A stretch of 33,194 nucleotides of DNA from the NCBI RefSeq assembly GCF_002994615.1, contig NZ_PVNK01000121.1, forward strand, positions 1 to 33,194, written 5' to 3'. The notes beneath the pieces are model-generated. The model was not told where the DNA came from, did no database searches, and was given only the letters and a program-made list of their open reading frames with translations. Positions within the stretch are counted from its first letter, which is position 1. Every line of letters starts with the position of its first letter. Shown here piece after piece: positions 9,800-21,080 of the stretch. Source of the stretch: Enhygromyxa salina (lineage in GTDB: Bacteria; Myxococcota_A; Polyangia; Nannocystales; Nannocystaceae). The position numbers and the translations under genes are program-made.

Positions 9800-10674
9800 A
9801 GTGGTCTGAACGTGGGGTGGTGTTGGTCGCGTCACTCATGATGGGGGGGCTGGCGCGAGCCGAGCGTCCGTCACCGTCACCGTCACCGCCACCGCCAGCG
9901 GAACCACCGCCACCGCCGCCCGGGTCGCCCTCAGACGTGGAAGGGACCCCGGTCACCCTGGCCGTCGACGTGGGCATCCTCGACGTGCCGGTCGCCGGGC
10001 GGATCGGCCGGGCGCTCAGTGACCAGATGCCGAAGGTGTTGCGGCGAAAAGGCCTCTCAATCGTGACCGAAGATGAGGTGGCGCTCCTCGAACTTCGGGT
10101 GGACCTGCCGGACCCCGACCTGCGGGAGTATTTGATCAGCGTCAAGATAACCATGAATGAGGCGCAGGCCGGGGAGAGCCTGGCCGATTGGCGGACCTGC
10201 TTGGCCTGCACGGAGCTCGGTGTCGTGGACGAGACGCTGGCCCTCGTGTCCTCGCTCGTCTCGCGCCTGCCGGAGCCGGAGCCGGAGTCGAAACTGGCGC
10301 CACCGCCGATACTCGAGCTGGAGCCCGAGCCTTCGCCAGCGCCAGCGCAGCGCGGGCGACGTCGGGGCCTCAAGCTCGGGCCGCTCGGACTCACGAGCGT
10401 CGCCGCGATCGTGGGCGGTCTCGCTTCGGCTGGAGCTGGTGGCCTGCTGATTGACCTCGGCACCGATGATACGTCGTTGTACTCTCATCACGGCCTGGAT
10501 CCCCGCCTCGTCGGCATGTCCTTGGTCGGGGGCGGCGCGGGCGTGGCGGTGTTGGGTGCTGTGTGTCTCGTGGTTGACGTCGAGGTCCTCGAGCGCCGCC
10601 GACAGCGGCGGTTTGACCTCTCGATTGAAGTGTCCCCGTCCAGCGCGGGGCTGTGGATGACAGGGAGCTTTTGA
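9796..10674 (+). CDS. Exported proline-rich protein with two C-terminal hydrophobic helices
   Basis: 292 residues from the ATG at 9796, coupled to the upstream stop by an ATGA overlap. There is a clear signal peptide ([22 protein letters not shown]), then a Pro/Ser spacer, then an alpha/beta domain at about residues 50-165 with a paired-Cys motif (CLACTELG). A second Pro/Glu linker leads to two hydrophobic helices, and the tail ends LSIEVSPSSAGLWMTGSF. The tail resembles that of the protein at 13340, which ends LRLRGSF. The layout (exported domain, linker, two helices, C-terminal Phe strand) matches the TPR/PEGA-like paralogues, suggesting shared placement in the envelope. I do not recognise a named family. 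Confidence 0.75.
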   Translation: MKWSERGVVLVASLMMGGLARAERPSPSPSPPPPAEPPPPPPGSPSDVEGTPVTLAVDVGILDVPVAGRIGRALSDQMPKVLRRKGLSIVTEDEVALLELRVDLPDPDLREYLISVKITMNEAQAGESLADWRTCLACTELGVVDETLALVSSLVSRLPEPEPESKLAPPPILELEPEPSPAPAQRGRRRGLKLGPLGLTSVAAIVGGLASAGAGGLLIDLGTDDTSLYSHHGLDPRLVGMSLVGGGAGVAVLGAVCLVVDVEVLERRRQRRFDLSIEVSPSSAGLWMTGSF

Positions 10675-10675
10675 G

Positions 10676-11290
10676 ATGAACACGAAGAGCTGTGGGCGAT
10701 TTGTAATTGTTGGGCTTTCGGGCCTGGTGGCCGGCCTTGGTCTGGTGGCATGCGGCGGGCTTTGGGACTATGGGAAGGACCTCGATCACTGTTGGTGGAA
10801 CGAGGGGGACAGGACCTGTGAGGAGCGGTATGGTGATGAGCGGCCATATTGTTCGAGGGATGGTGACCCGTGCAGAATCGCGTCCCCGTTCGAGGACGGG
10901 TGCGTGGGGTTCAAGCCCTATGATGCGGAATGTCATAGCCCCTGCGGCGACGGGCAGTCTGCTGCGGTGGTCGGCGAGTGTGGCGTCGCGGACGGGGGGG
11001 ATGGGGACGGAGACGGGGGTGGGGCTGGGGGTGGGGACGGTGATGGTGTTGGGGATGGTGATGGGTATGGCGATGGAGTCGGGAATGGTGAGGGGGATAG
11101 GGGCGGTGACGGGAACGGTGACGATGACGGTGACGGTGACGGGGATGGAGACGGAGACGGAGATGAATGCGGCGACGAGTGCGACGAGGAGCGCGACGAC
11201 GAGTGCAGTGGCGAAAGTACGGGGACGATGTCTGGTGGATCTGAGTCAGGCGATGGCACAGGGTGTGACGATGGTCCGATGCCGTCCTGA
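10676..11290 (+). CDS. Cys-rich lipoprotein with Gly-Asp tail, truncated relative of the gene at 930
   Basis: 204 residues. AGGGAG lies about nine bases upstream of the ATG. A lipoprotein signal peptide ends LGLVAC (lipobox LVAC, Cys26). The next about 85 residues carry the same cysteine pattern as the N-terminal module of the gene at 930 (HCWWNEGDRTCEERY, PYCSRDGDPC, ECHSPCGDG). After that the protein is nearly all Gly-Asp, with no beta-helix domain, ending CDDGPMPS. It therefore lacks the C-terminal half of its relative; the 200 bases that follow carry a possible remnant of another Cys-rich repeat. It is followed by TPR/PEGA-like genes, as in the first block. Base use is visibly richer in GAT and GGG than that of its neighbours. 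Confidence 0.78.
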   Translation: MNTKSCGRFVIVGLSGLVAGLGLVACGGLWDYGKDLDHCWWNEGDRTCEERYGDERPYCSRDGDPCRIASPFEDGCVGFKPYDAECHSPCGDGQSAAVVGECGVADGGDGDGDGGGAGGGDGDGVGDGDGYGDGVGNGEGDRGGDGNGDDDGDGDGDGDGDGDECGDECDEERDDECSGESTGTMSGGSESGDGTGCDDGPMPS

Positions 11291-11319
11291 GCGTGTGTCT
11301 GCTCGCGTTTTTGCGATGA

Positions 11320-11448
11320 TACGTATGTGCAGACGAAAAATGTATGGAGCAGACGCCGCCGCTTGGCGAGCAAGAGGTGTTCGGCGGGGTCGGGAAATGC
11401 GACGACGGCAACAGTGATGATGGGGAGAATGCAGCAGTCTCAGGTTGA
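11320..11448 (+). pseudogene. Possible remnant of a myxobacterial Cys-rich repeat
   Basis: One frame of this intergenic stretch reads without stop for 42 codons and contains KCDDGNSDDGE, preceded by GEQEVFGGVG. This is reminiscent of the Cys-rich repeat CGDG...GE.CDDGN..D common in myxobacterial surface proteins. It is not in frame with the lipoprotein ending at 11290 and has no signal peptide. I read it as a decayed or frameshifted remnant, with low certainty. Confidence 0.3.
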
Positions 11449-11491
11449 GTGTGCCCGAATGTGCAGATTTTGACGTGACGTCTGGAAACCC

Positions 11492-12388
11492 ATGATGACC
11501 GCATCAATTCTCCTGCTCAGCCTCATCCTCACCACCTCAGCCCCGCAGCCCGAGTCGCCCTACGCGATCGCAGTCAACAATCTAACGAAGGCCGACGCAG
11601 CCCTCAGCGTCGACCCCGAGCGCAAGAGCGACGAACTCCTCACCGCGCTCACAAACCTCACCCTGTTCCCCGCCAGCGTCGCGAGCGACCCCGAGACCCA
11701 GGCCCTCCAGAGCCTCGCCCAGCTCAACCTCGCGCGCTCATACCTGCTCGCAGACAGGCCCGAGCTCGCAAGCGCGGTCATCGACGAGGCCATCCGGACC
11801 GCGCACGGCCAGGAGCTCGCTGCAGCGGTCATGGGCCCAACCCTCGAGGACCTCTACCACGAGCGCCTCGCCGCCCTCGAGCTGGCCGGGCGAGCGCGCC
11901 TGCGAGTCCGCTGCTCGATCCCGTGTCGCGTCTACGTCGATGAGCGCGAGACCCCGCTGTTGTCGGGTCCGCTCTACCTCGGCCCCTACCGCGTGTGGGT
12001 CACGGACGCGAGCGGGGTGCGACCGCCCTTGCGTGAACCTGTCATGCTCAGGAGCGCGGGCGAGGTCGTCGAGATCCACTATCAGCCACCCGCGCCCCGG
12101 CCCTACGGCGGGGTCGATCGCTCACCGCCAGAGCAACGGGAGATGCGACGGATGCTGCCGCGCGGGGCGGAGATCGCCATGGTTGCGCTCGGCGTCGGGC
12201 TCGCTGGCGTCGGAGGGTGGTTGCTCTCAGGCCGCGACTTCGACATCGAGGGCGCGGCTGTCATCGGCGCTGGCGGGCTGAGCTTCACGATCGGTGGCGT
12301 GCTGCTGATCGTCGACGAGAACCGAGTCGCGCGGGGAGGGGCGTCACCGGCCCGATCGCGCTCAGGGCTACGCTCCCGAACTCAATGA
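11492..12388 (+). CDS. TPR/PEGA-like membrane protein (paralogue 2)
   Basis: 298 residues from the first of two adjacent ATGs. Signal-peptide-like N-terminus (MMTASILLLSLILTTSAP), TPR-like helices (LAQLNLARSYLL, ASAVIDEAIRTAHG), then the PEGA-like domain with CX3C (CSIPCRVYVDE, GPYRVWVTD). Two hydrophobic segments follow (EIAMVALGVGLAGVGGWLL and a second ending FTIGGVLLIVDE). Unlike the other paralogues the C-terminus is a basic Ser/Arg-rich tail with no final aromatic strand, so its 3' end may have been altered. The stop overlaps the next start (ATGA), implying coupled synthesis of two paralogues. Confidence 0.82.
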   Translation: MMTASILLLSLILTTSAPQPESPYAIAVNNLTKADAALSVDPERKSDELLTALTNLTLFPASVASDPETQALQSLAQLNLARSYLLADRPELASAVIDEAIRTAHGQELAAAVMGPTLEDLYHERLAALELAGRARLRVRCSIPCRVYVDERETPLLSGPLYLGPYRVWVTDASGVRPPLREPVMLRSAGEVVEIHYQPPAPRPYGGVDRSPPEQREMRRMLPRGAEIAMVALGVGLAGVGGWLLSGRDFDIEGAAVIGAGGLSFTIGGVLLIVDENRVARGGASPARSRSGLRSRTQ

Positions 12389-13338
12389 CAGGATCCGCGA
12401 TGCTCCCGCTACTCACGATCATCCCCCTCTTGTTCGCTTCCACCGCAGCTCCGACACCCGAGACCACTGAAGGCGAGGCCACGGAGGCGCCCGCGCCCGC
12501 GCTCGAGCAGCCCGAGTTCGACGCCGCGGTCGAGCGGCTTGGCGAGGCCGACAGCGAAGCCAACCGCGACCCGGTGGCTGCGGCGGAGGCGCTCACTGAG
12601 GCCATCTCCGCGCTGCAGGAGTTTGGTCCGGAGCTCGCGGCTGACGAGGAGGCCCGCGAGCTCCGTCAGTACGCGCGCCTCAACCTCGCGCGCGCGCACT
12701 TGCTCGCCGAGGAGCCCGAGCTCGCGGCCGAGGTGATGGACGAGGCCCTGCGCGAGGCGATGGGCGAGACGCTCCCGGCGGCAGACTTCGGGCCGAGCCT
12801 CGAGGATCTCTACGCCGAGCGCCTCGCGGCCCTCGAAGCGCTGGGCCGCGCCTCCTTGGTGGTCCGCTGCGAGCTGCCGTGCAAGATCTATGTGAACGAG
12901 AATGAAGTCGGGCCGGAGCTCCCGCCGCTGCTGCGTGGGACCTATCGCGTGTGGGTTGAGAGCCCAAGCGGTCAGCGCCCCGCGGTCCGCGAGCTGGTCG
13001 AGCTCAGCGAGCCCGACGCGTCCTATGAGGTCGAGTTCGCACCGATCGTCAAACAGCCGGCGGTCGTCGAGGAGCCCCCGAAGCCTGTCGGTCGGCTCCT
13101 GCCGCGCTGGAGCGAGATCGCCCTGACCCTCGTCGGCACCGGTCTGACGACGACGGGCGCGGTCTTGATGGGCCTGGACCATAAAGACAACTTCCAGACC
13201 ATGGGTGTCGGCGCGGCGACCTTGGTCGTGGGCGCCACCGTGCTGACGGTCGGGGTCGTCACGCTGAGCGTCGACGAGCGGCGCGTCGCCAGAGGCGCCA
13301 GCCGTCAGGCGATGATCTCCTGGACCACGAAATTTTAG
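12385..13338 (+). CDS. TPR/PEGA-like membrane protein (paralogue 3)
   Basis: 317 residues from the ATG at 12385, which overlaps the upstream stop; an internal ATG at 12400 (MLPLLTIIPLLF) would also give a signal peptide. An acidic Pro/Glu linker follows the signal, then TPR-like helices (LRQYARLNLARAHLL, AAEVMDEALREAMG), then a PEGA-like domain (CELPCKIYVNENEVG, GTYRVWVES). Two hydrophobic helices and a terminal strand ISWTTKF close the protein. It is the closest relative of the protein at 2270 in the other block, with long matching stretches over the whole length. This points to duplication of the TPR/PEGA gene between blocks. Confidence 0.84.
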   Translation: MTGSAMLPLLTIIPLLFASTAAPTPETTEGEATEAPAPALEQPEFDAAVERLGEADSEANRDPVAAAEALTEAISALQEFGPELAADEEARELRQYARLNLARAHLLAEEPELAAEVMDEALREAMGETLPAADFGPSLEDLYAERLAALEALGRASLVVRCELPCKIYVNENEVGPELPPLLRGTYRVWVESPSGQRPAVRELVELSEPDASYEVEFAPIVKQPAVVEEPPKPVGRLLPRWSEIALTLVGTGLTTTGAVLMGLDHKDNFQTMGVGAATLVVGATVLTVGVVTLSVDERRVARGASRQAMISWTTKF

Positions 13339-13339
13339 G

Positions 13340-14278
13340 ATGGTGCGTATGTTTGCATACCTCGCCCTGCTCCTCTCGCTCGCTGGCGCAGGTCTGGAGA
13401 CCGAGCGCGGGCCCGGTGAGGTCGGCGGTCGAGCAAGCGAGGACAGCCTGAGCGAGCTCGCGGAGCTCGCCGCAGACATCATGGGTGACCCACGCTCGAG
13501 CGCCGGCCAAGAGGGTGCTCTGGCTGCCCTCAATCGGGGGCGCCTGAGGCTCGCTGAGCTCTACCTCGCGGACGAGGATGTCGCGCGCGCGGTCGCGGTC
13601 CTCGATGCCGCGATTCGCAGCGGAGGGGGGGAGGTGTTGGGCGTCGCGGACTTCAGCGTCGCGCTGATCGAACTCTACGATGCACGGCGTGAGGCGCTCG
13701 CGGCGAGCGGGCTCGAGAGCGTCGAGGTCGAACGTGGCGTCCCGGGTCGGGGCGTGACCGACGAGCGCGACGTGAGGCGGGGAGAGAGCTTCGCGCTCGG
13801 GCCCCATCGCTTGCCCGTGCAGGCCTCGAACGACGATTTCGATCCGCTCGAGATCGATCTGAAGCTGAGGGCGGAGGCCCCGACGGCGCCGTCCGACCTC
13901 GGTCAAAGCGCGGCCGTGGACGACGGGCTCCGAGGCGACGACGGCCCCCCAGCGCCAGCTCTTCGCCCGAGAGCGCAGATCGGGGGCCTCGGAGTCACGG
14001 GAGCTGCGATGGCGGCCGGCGGGATCGGAGCGATCATCGCGGGTGTCCTGATCATCGGCGAGCCGCCGAGTGGCTCGCCCGACGGGCCCTACGTTCGAAG
14101 CTTCGCCCCTGGCGGCATGATCGTTACCGGAGTCGGCGCGGTCGGTGTCGCGGTTGGTGTGGTTGCCCTCACCCTCGACCTGGCCGTGGTCGGCCGCAGG
14201 CGTCCCGCGCGAGCGCTGAGCGTCGGGGTTGACGCGACCTCGACCCGCGCGGGCTTGCGACTGAGGGGCAGCTTTTGA
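13340..14278 (+). CDS. Degenerate TPR/PEGA-like membrane protein (paralogue 4)
   Basis: 312 residues; the ATG follows the previous stop by one base. Signal peptide MVRMFAYLALLLSLAGAG, TPR-like helices (GRLRLAELYLADEDVARAVA), then a region aligning with the PEGA-like domain but without the CX3C pair (VERGVPGRGVTDE replaces it) and without the YRVWV strand. Two hydrophobic helices remain (LGVTGAAMAAGGIGAIIAGV and VGAVGVAVGVVALTL), and the tail ends GLRLRGSF like the protein at 9796. It is the last gene of the plus-strand operon. It may have lost the ancestral binding surface or taken another role. Confidence 0.78.
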   Translation: MVRMFAYLALLLSLAGAGLETERGPGEVGGRASEDSLSELAELAADIMGDPRSSAGQEGALAALNRGRLRLAELYLADEDVARAVAVLDAAIRSGGGEVLGVADFSVALIELYDARREALAASGLESVEVERGVPGRGVTDERDVRRGESFALGPHRLPVQASNDDFDPLEIDLKLRAEAPTAPSDLGQSAAVDDGLRGDDGPPAPALRPRAQIGGLGVTGAAMAAGGIGAIIAGVLIIGEPPSGSPDGPYVRSFAPGGMIVTGVGAVGVAVGVVALTLDLAVVGRRRPARALSVGVDATSTRAGLRLRGSF

Positions 14279-14348
14279 GCCGTCGACGCCGCCAGGCACA
14301 TCTGCGGTCGGTCCTGCCGCTGTCGCTCGGCGCTCGCAGGATGCCCGG

Positions 14349-15698
<1,350 letters not shown>

Positions 15699-15837
15699 GC
15701 TTGACGCGAGTCCTCATGCGACGACTCGGGTGCGGTGTATACCGCAATTTAGTGGTGACGCGTACAGTATCGGCACAAAAAGCGCGGTTGCGCGCTCACG
15801 CCTATCGCGCGGATGGCCGCGGGGAGGGGTCGTCCGG
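15699..15837. promoter_or_regulatory. Spacer upstream of the TIR-like gene with a 14-bp palindrome
   Basis: The 139 bases lie between asd (ending at 15838) and the TIR-like gene (starting at 15698), both on the minus strand. The stretch 15732-15745 is a dyad GCGGT-gtat-ACCGC, about 35 bases upstream of the start, in an A/T-richer patch. Position and symmetry fit an operator or promoter region of the TIR-like gene, but no -35/-10 pair is clear. Confidence 0.35.
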
Positions 15838-16890
15838 CTAGGCCTGACGAAGGGACGGGATGCCCAGTAGGGGATCGCTGGCCGGGAACCACGCTGACGC
15901 GATGCGGACGGCGTTCGTCGCCGCTCCGAGGCGCAGGTTGTCGGCGGCCACGGTCAGGCACCAGCGGCGGCCGTCGGTGTCACGGTTGTCTTTGCGCAGG
16001 CGTCCGACGAGCGCGTGATCACGACGATGGACGGTAGCGAGGGCAGTCAGCCCCGCGCCATCGGCCCCGGGGTGGTAGTGGACGAAGGGTCCGGAGGCGA
16101 GGGCCTCGGAGATCTCTTCCGCGTCAGCGCCGCGCTCGAGCTCGATCCACACGTTCTCGTAGTGCCCGGCCGGGACTGGCACCCGGCAGCACTGGGCCGA
16201 GATCCCGAGCTCGGGCAGCTCGAGGATCTTGCGGCTCTCGTTGACCAGCTTGCGCTCCTCGGACGAGAAGCCCGAGTCGTCGGTCTTGCCGCTGTGCGGG
16301 ACGACGTTGCCGGGGTACTCGGCCGGGTCGAGCAGCTCGCCCCACAGCTCACCCGCGGTCTGCATCCGGGTGAAGCCCTCGACGGTCATGTCGACGAAGC
16401 GCGAGAGCGGGGCGAGGCCGGCTCCGGAGATCGCCTGGTAGCTGCTGACGGTGATCTCGCCGAGCCCGAAGCGCGCGCGCAGCGGCTCAAGGGCGAGGGT
16501 CAGGGGGATCGTCGTGCAGTTGGGGTTGGCGACGAGCTTGGTCGCGGAGGTCGCGCGGTGGTGGTTGACGCCGGCGACGACCAGCGGCACCTCGGGGTTC
16601 ATTCGATAGGTGTTGCTCTTGTCGATGACCCGATAGCCGAGCTCGACGAGGCGTGGGCAGTAGCGGGCGCTGTACTGATCGTCGAGGGCGACGAAGGCGA
16701 GGTCGCCCCCGGGCGCGTCGCCGCGCTCGAGCGAGCTCGCCGCCTGAACCTCGTGGGTGTCGCCGCCGTGCGCGAGGGTCTGGTCGCGGCTCGCGTAGAG
16801 GGCGAGCTCGGCGGTCGGCCAGGCGCGGGCGATCAGGGTGAGCAATTCGCTGCCGACGAGGCCGGTAGCGCCGAGGATGCAGATGCGCAT
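15838..16890 (-). CDS. asd: Aspartate-semialdehyde dehydrogenase
   Basis: 350 residues, typical for the family. It reduces aspartyl phosphate to aspartate semialdehyde with NADPH, the branch point to lysine/diaminopimelate, threonine and methionine. Visible motifs: N-terminal dinucleotide-binding GATGLVG (7-13); catalytic Cys125 in NPNCTT; Gln152 in YQAISGAG; substrate Arg236 and catalytic His243 in CRVPVPAGHYENV; DDSGFSSEERKLVNESRKIL, typical of the dimerisation half. The start ATG is at 16890 (MRICILGATG). It stands alone between the TIR-like gene and a divergent beta-barrel gene, not in an amino-acid operon. Confidence 0.93.
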   Translation of the reverse strand: MRICILGATGLVGSELLTLIARAWPTAELALYASRDQTLAHGGDTHEVQAASSLERGDAPGGDLAFVALDDQYSARYCPRLVELGYRVIDKSNTYRMNPEVPLVVAGVNHHRATSATKLVANPNCTTIPLTLALEPLRARFGLGEITVSSYQAISGAGLAPLSRFVDMTVEGFTRMQTAGELWGELLDPAEYPGNVVPHSGKTDDSGFSSEERKLVNESRKILELPELGISAQCCRVPVPAGHYENVWIELERGADAEEISEALASGPFVHYHPGADGAGLTALATVHRRDHALVGRLRKDNRDTDGRRWCLTVAADNLRLGAATNAVRIASAWFPASDPLLGIPSLRQA

Positions 16891-17008
16891 GCGCGGAGCC
16901 TAACAGCCTGCTGGTGAACCCCCTACATTGCCGTTTGGCGCGCCTGGAGCCGCGTCTGCGGTAATTATTGCCACGTGACAAGCTCGGTTGTTCGAGAAGG
17001 CTCAAACC

Positions 17009-17683
17009 ATGGGTTACGCCAGCTGGTCTCGCCACCTCCCCGCGCTCGTGCCCGCGCTCGCCGCGGTGATCTACCTCGGTCTCCCACAGGCCGAGGCCGA
17101 GGCGGCGCCGCCGTCTGGCGAGGGCTTCAACGATGGCGGCGGCTACATCACCTTCACGCCCGGGGCGCTCGTGTTGACCGCAGAGCGCGACTTCACCGAC
17201 GTGAATCCCAGCTACGGGTGGGCCCTCGGTGGGGGCTACATGTTCGCGCCAGGGAGCCTGTTCAAGGGCACGATCGGCGTCGGCTTCGAGCACAACGTGC
17301 TAATGCTCGCCGGCTACAAATTCGGAGACTTCGGCGCCCACGTGCTGCGGGTCATGCCCGAGGCCCGGCTCGGACTCGGCGGAGACACCGTGTGGGGCTA
17401 CGGGCTGATCGGCGCAGGCTTCGCCAGCACCTTGTGGCACTGGGACCTGGATCTGCCCTTTCTCGAGGGCTTGAGCGGCAGCAGGTCGGCGGCGGGGCTC
17501 AACCTCCAAGCTGGCGTTGGTCTCCAGGGGTTCGTCTACAACAACTTCTTCATTGGCGGCGAGGTCGACGTCGACGTCGGGTTCTTTCACGAGAAGGACA
17601 TCGTGGATTGGGGCAAGAACGACGACCGCGACTTTTCGCTGTACCAGGTCAGCTTCGAGCTGACCCTTGGCTGGCACTTCTGA
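17009..17683 (+). CDS. Outer-membrane beta-barrel-like protein
   Basis: 224 residues from the ATG at 17009, preceded by GAGAAGG eight bases upstream; a TTG at 16988 would be 21 bases longer but lacks such a site. The signal peptide runs to AEAEA before APPSG. The mature chain alternates amphipathic strands with Gly/aromatic turns (YGWALGGGYMF, GTIGVGFEH, YGLIGAGFAST, GLQGFVYNNFFIGG, VSFELTLGWHF) and ends in Phe, as outer-membrane barrels do. The length fits an eight-strand barrel. A porin-like or structural role is inferred; no named family is recognised. Confidence 0.8.
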   Translation: MGYASWSRHLPALVPALAAVIYLGLPQAEAEAAPPSGEGFNDGGGYITFTPGALVLTAERDFTDVNPSYGWALGGGYMFAPGSLFKGTIGVGFEHNVLMLAGYKFGDFGAHVLRVMPEARLGLGGDTVWGYGLIGAGFASTLWHWDLDLPFLEGLSGSRSAAGLNLQAGVGLQGFVYNNFFIGGEVDVDVGFFHEKDIVDWGKNDDRDFSLYQVSFELTLGWHF

Positions 17684-17686
17684 ATT

Positions 17687-17720
17687 GGGCGCGGCGCCGC
17701 GCCGCCGCGGCGCCGCGCCC
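17687..17720. terminator. 15-bp perfect GC hairpin between convergent genes
   Basis: Arms at 17687-17701 (GGGCGCGGCGCCGCG) and 17706-17720 are perfectly complementary with a 4-nt loop CCGC. The structure begins three bases after the barrel gene's stop and ends three bases before the DUF1552 stop, so it can serve as a bidirectional terminator. No T-run follows. Confidence 0.75.
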
Positions 17721-17723
17721 TGA

Positions 17724-19165
17724 TCAGGCCAGGAGCTCGAGCAGCGGCGTGCGGTCGAAGTTCGGGTCGCCGAAGTCGCTGATGAACTCGTCGTTGGCGT
17801 CGCGCAAGCCCGCCGCGCTGCCGATCGTGTTGAGCAGCCGCGCGTGGTTGACGGTGTCGTCGCCGTTGTTGAGCTCCATGTAGAGCCCCTGCTTCAAGAA
17901 ACCGTTGGCCCCGCCCGCCATCACAGTCGGGAGGTTGCGCGACGTGTGTGCGGGCCCGTTGCCGTTGTCGTTGTACCAGAGGCAGACACCACAATCGATC
18001 AGGCGCGCGGCGTCGGGCAGCTCGTAGGCCTCGAGCAGGTCGAGCAAATACTTGAAGGTCTGCGCGAATTGACGGTCGACCATCGAGTGGAGCAGGTCGG
18101 CGTTGGCGATCACGTCGCCGCTGTTGTCGTGCGAGGCCCGGCGATGCGAGACGTAGTGGTAGTTCTCCATCAACGAGTTGTCGTCGAGGTTGCGGTAGCG
18201 CGTGGACCCGTCGTTGCCCGAGCCGATCTGAAGGCAGACCGAGCGGGTGTAGCCGCAGGCGACCGCGAGCGCGGCGACGTGCATGTGGGCCATGGCGGCG
18301 GTCAGGACCTCGTCGCCGATGTCGCTGTCGTAGCCGGGCGAGAGGCCCTCGAGGACCGCGAGCTCGTCGACGCCGAAGCTGCAGGTCAGGTTGTTCTCGA
18401 GGTCGCGGATGCTGTCGAGGTGGAGCTGGAGGCGCTGGTGGTCGTTGGAGCTCAGCTTCGGCGAGCTGACCAGGCTCTGGAGCTGGTCGCGGACCATGTC
18501 GTTGACGCTGGTCTGGCGGGCGATGAGCTCCTCGAGCTGGTTGGAGTCGAGGCCCATCATGGTCTGATAGGCGAGCAGCGGGTTGTGGAGGGCGGCGCGG
18601 CGGTTGCCGGGGCCGCGGTAGGACACGCAGGGGCCGCCGAGCCAGCCGCTGTTCTTGCCCGAGTAGAGGAACAGCGAGTCGCGGCCGTCGGGGTTGAGCT
18701 CGCGGCCGATGCGGTGATCGAGGGACTCGCCGTTGGCCTCGGAGTCGCCGCCCTGACCGGGGACGACCGGGCCCTGAGCGGTCAGGCCCTGGAGCGCGCC
18801 GTTGGCGTGGCCGTCGGCGTAGTCGAAGTAGTTGGCGTTGACGTTGGACACGACCAGGAGGCGGTCGAGGTGGTCGCTGAGCTCCTCGATCGCGCGCCCG
18901 GCCACGGTCTCGGGCGTGAGCGGGCCGTGGGTGGTCGGCCAGAAGCGCTCGGGCTCGTCGCCGAGCGCGGTGCTCTGCTGGGCGGCGACGCCGTTGGCCT
19001 GGCGAAAGAAGATCGCGAAGGGATCGACGAGATCGGAGCCGGCTCGGGCCTCGCGGGGGACGAGGCCCTCGAGGAAGGGCAGACCCACGGCGACGCCGCC
19101 CGCACCCGCGAGGAAGGTTCGGCGGCCGAACTTGCCGCTGTGCTTGGGACGCTTGTTGATCTTGT

Positions 19166-19169
<4 letters not shown>
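17724..19169 (-). CDS. DUF1552 family protein, Tat-exported
   Basis: 481 residues from the ATG at 19169, which overlaps the upstream gene's stop (ATGA). A twin-arginine signal is present (GRRTFLAGAGGVAVGLPFLE), so a folded product is exported. The body matches the DUF1552 pattern: early DPFAIFFRQANG, central ESLDHRIGREL and LLAYQTMMG, and later CGYTRSVCLQIGSG, with CGVCLWYNDNGNGPAHTSRN near the end. Members usually sit next to DUF1592-type genes in planctomycetes and myxobacteria, as here. The biochemical activity of the family is not established to my knowledge. Confidence 0.9.
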
Positions 19170-20890
<1,721 letters not shown>

Positions 20891-21080
20891 GGCCTAAATA
20901 TAGATCATGAGATGGCTTAAAACGCGGCAGTCGCGACGTCTCGCGCCGAAGTGATCTCCGAGCGAGCACGCTCACGTGTTTGACCGTAGGGCAGCCGGGT
21001 GCGCGTCAGCGCCCGATCGGCGCGTTGGGGGCCACGGCCCTCGGCGTGAGCCCGGGCGCTGGGCGTGATAGCCCTCGCCC
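20891..21080. promoter_or_regulatory. Divergent intergenic region, DUF1592 gene and tkt
   Basis: 190 bases between divergently transcribed genes. An A/T-richer patch (CTAAATATAGATCATGAG, about 20894-20912) lies just upstream of the DUF1592 gene and could include its promoter. No certain -35/-10 pair or operator is visible for tkt. Confidence 0.35.

Noticed and set aside
10707..11417. Alternative plus-strand frame over the lipoprotein gene at 10676
   Set aside because: It is Met/Thr/Arg-rich shadow of the Gly-Asp coding tract, while the 10676 frame has a clear lipoprotein signal and cysteine pattern.
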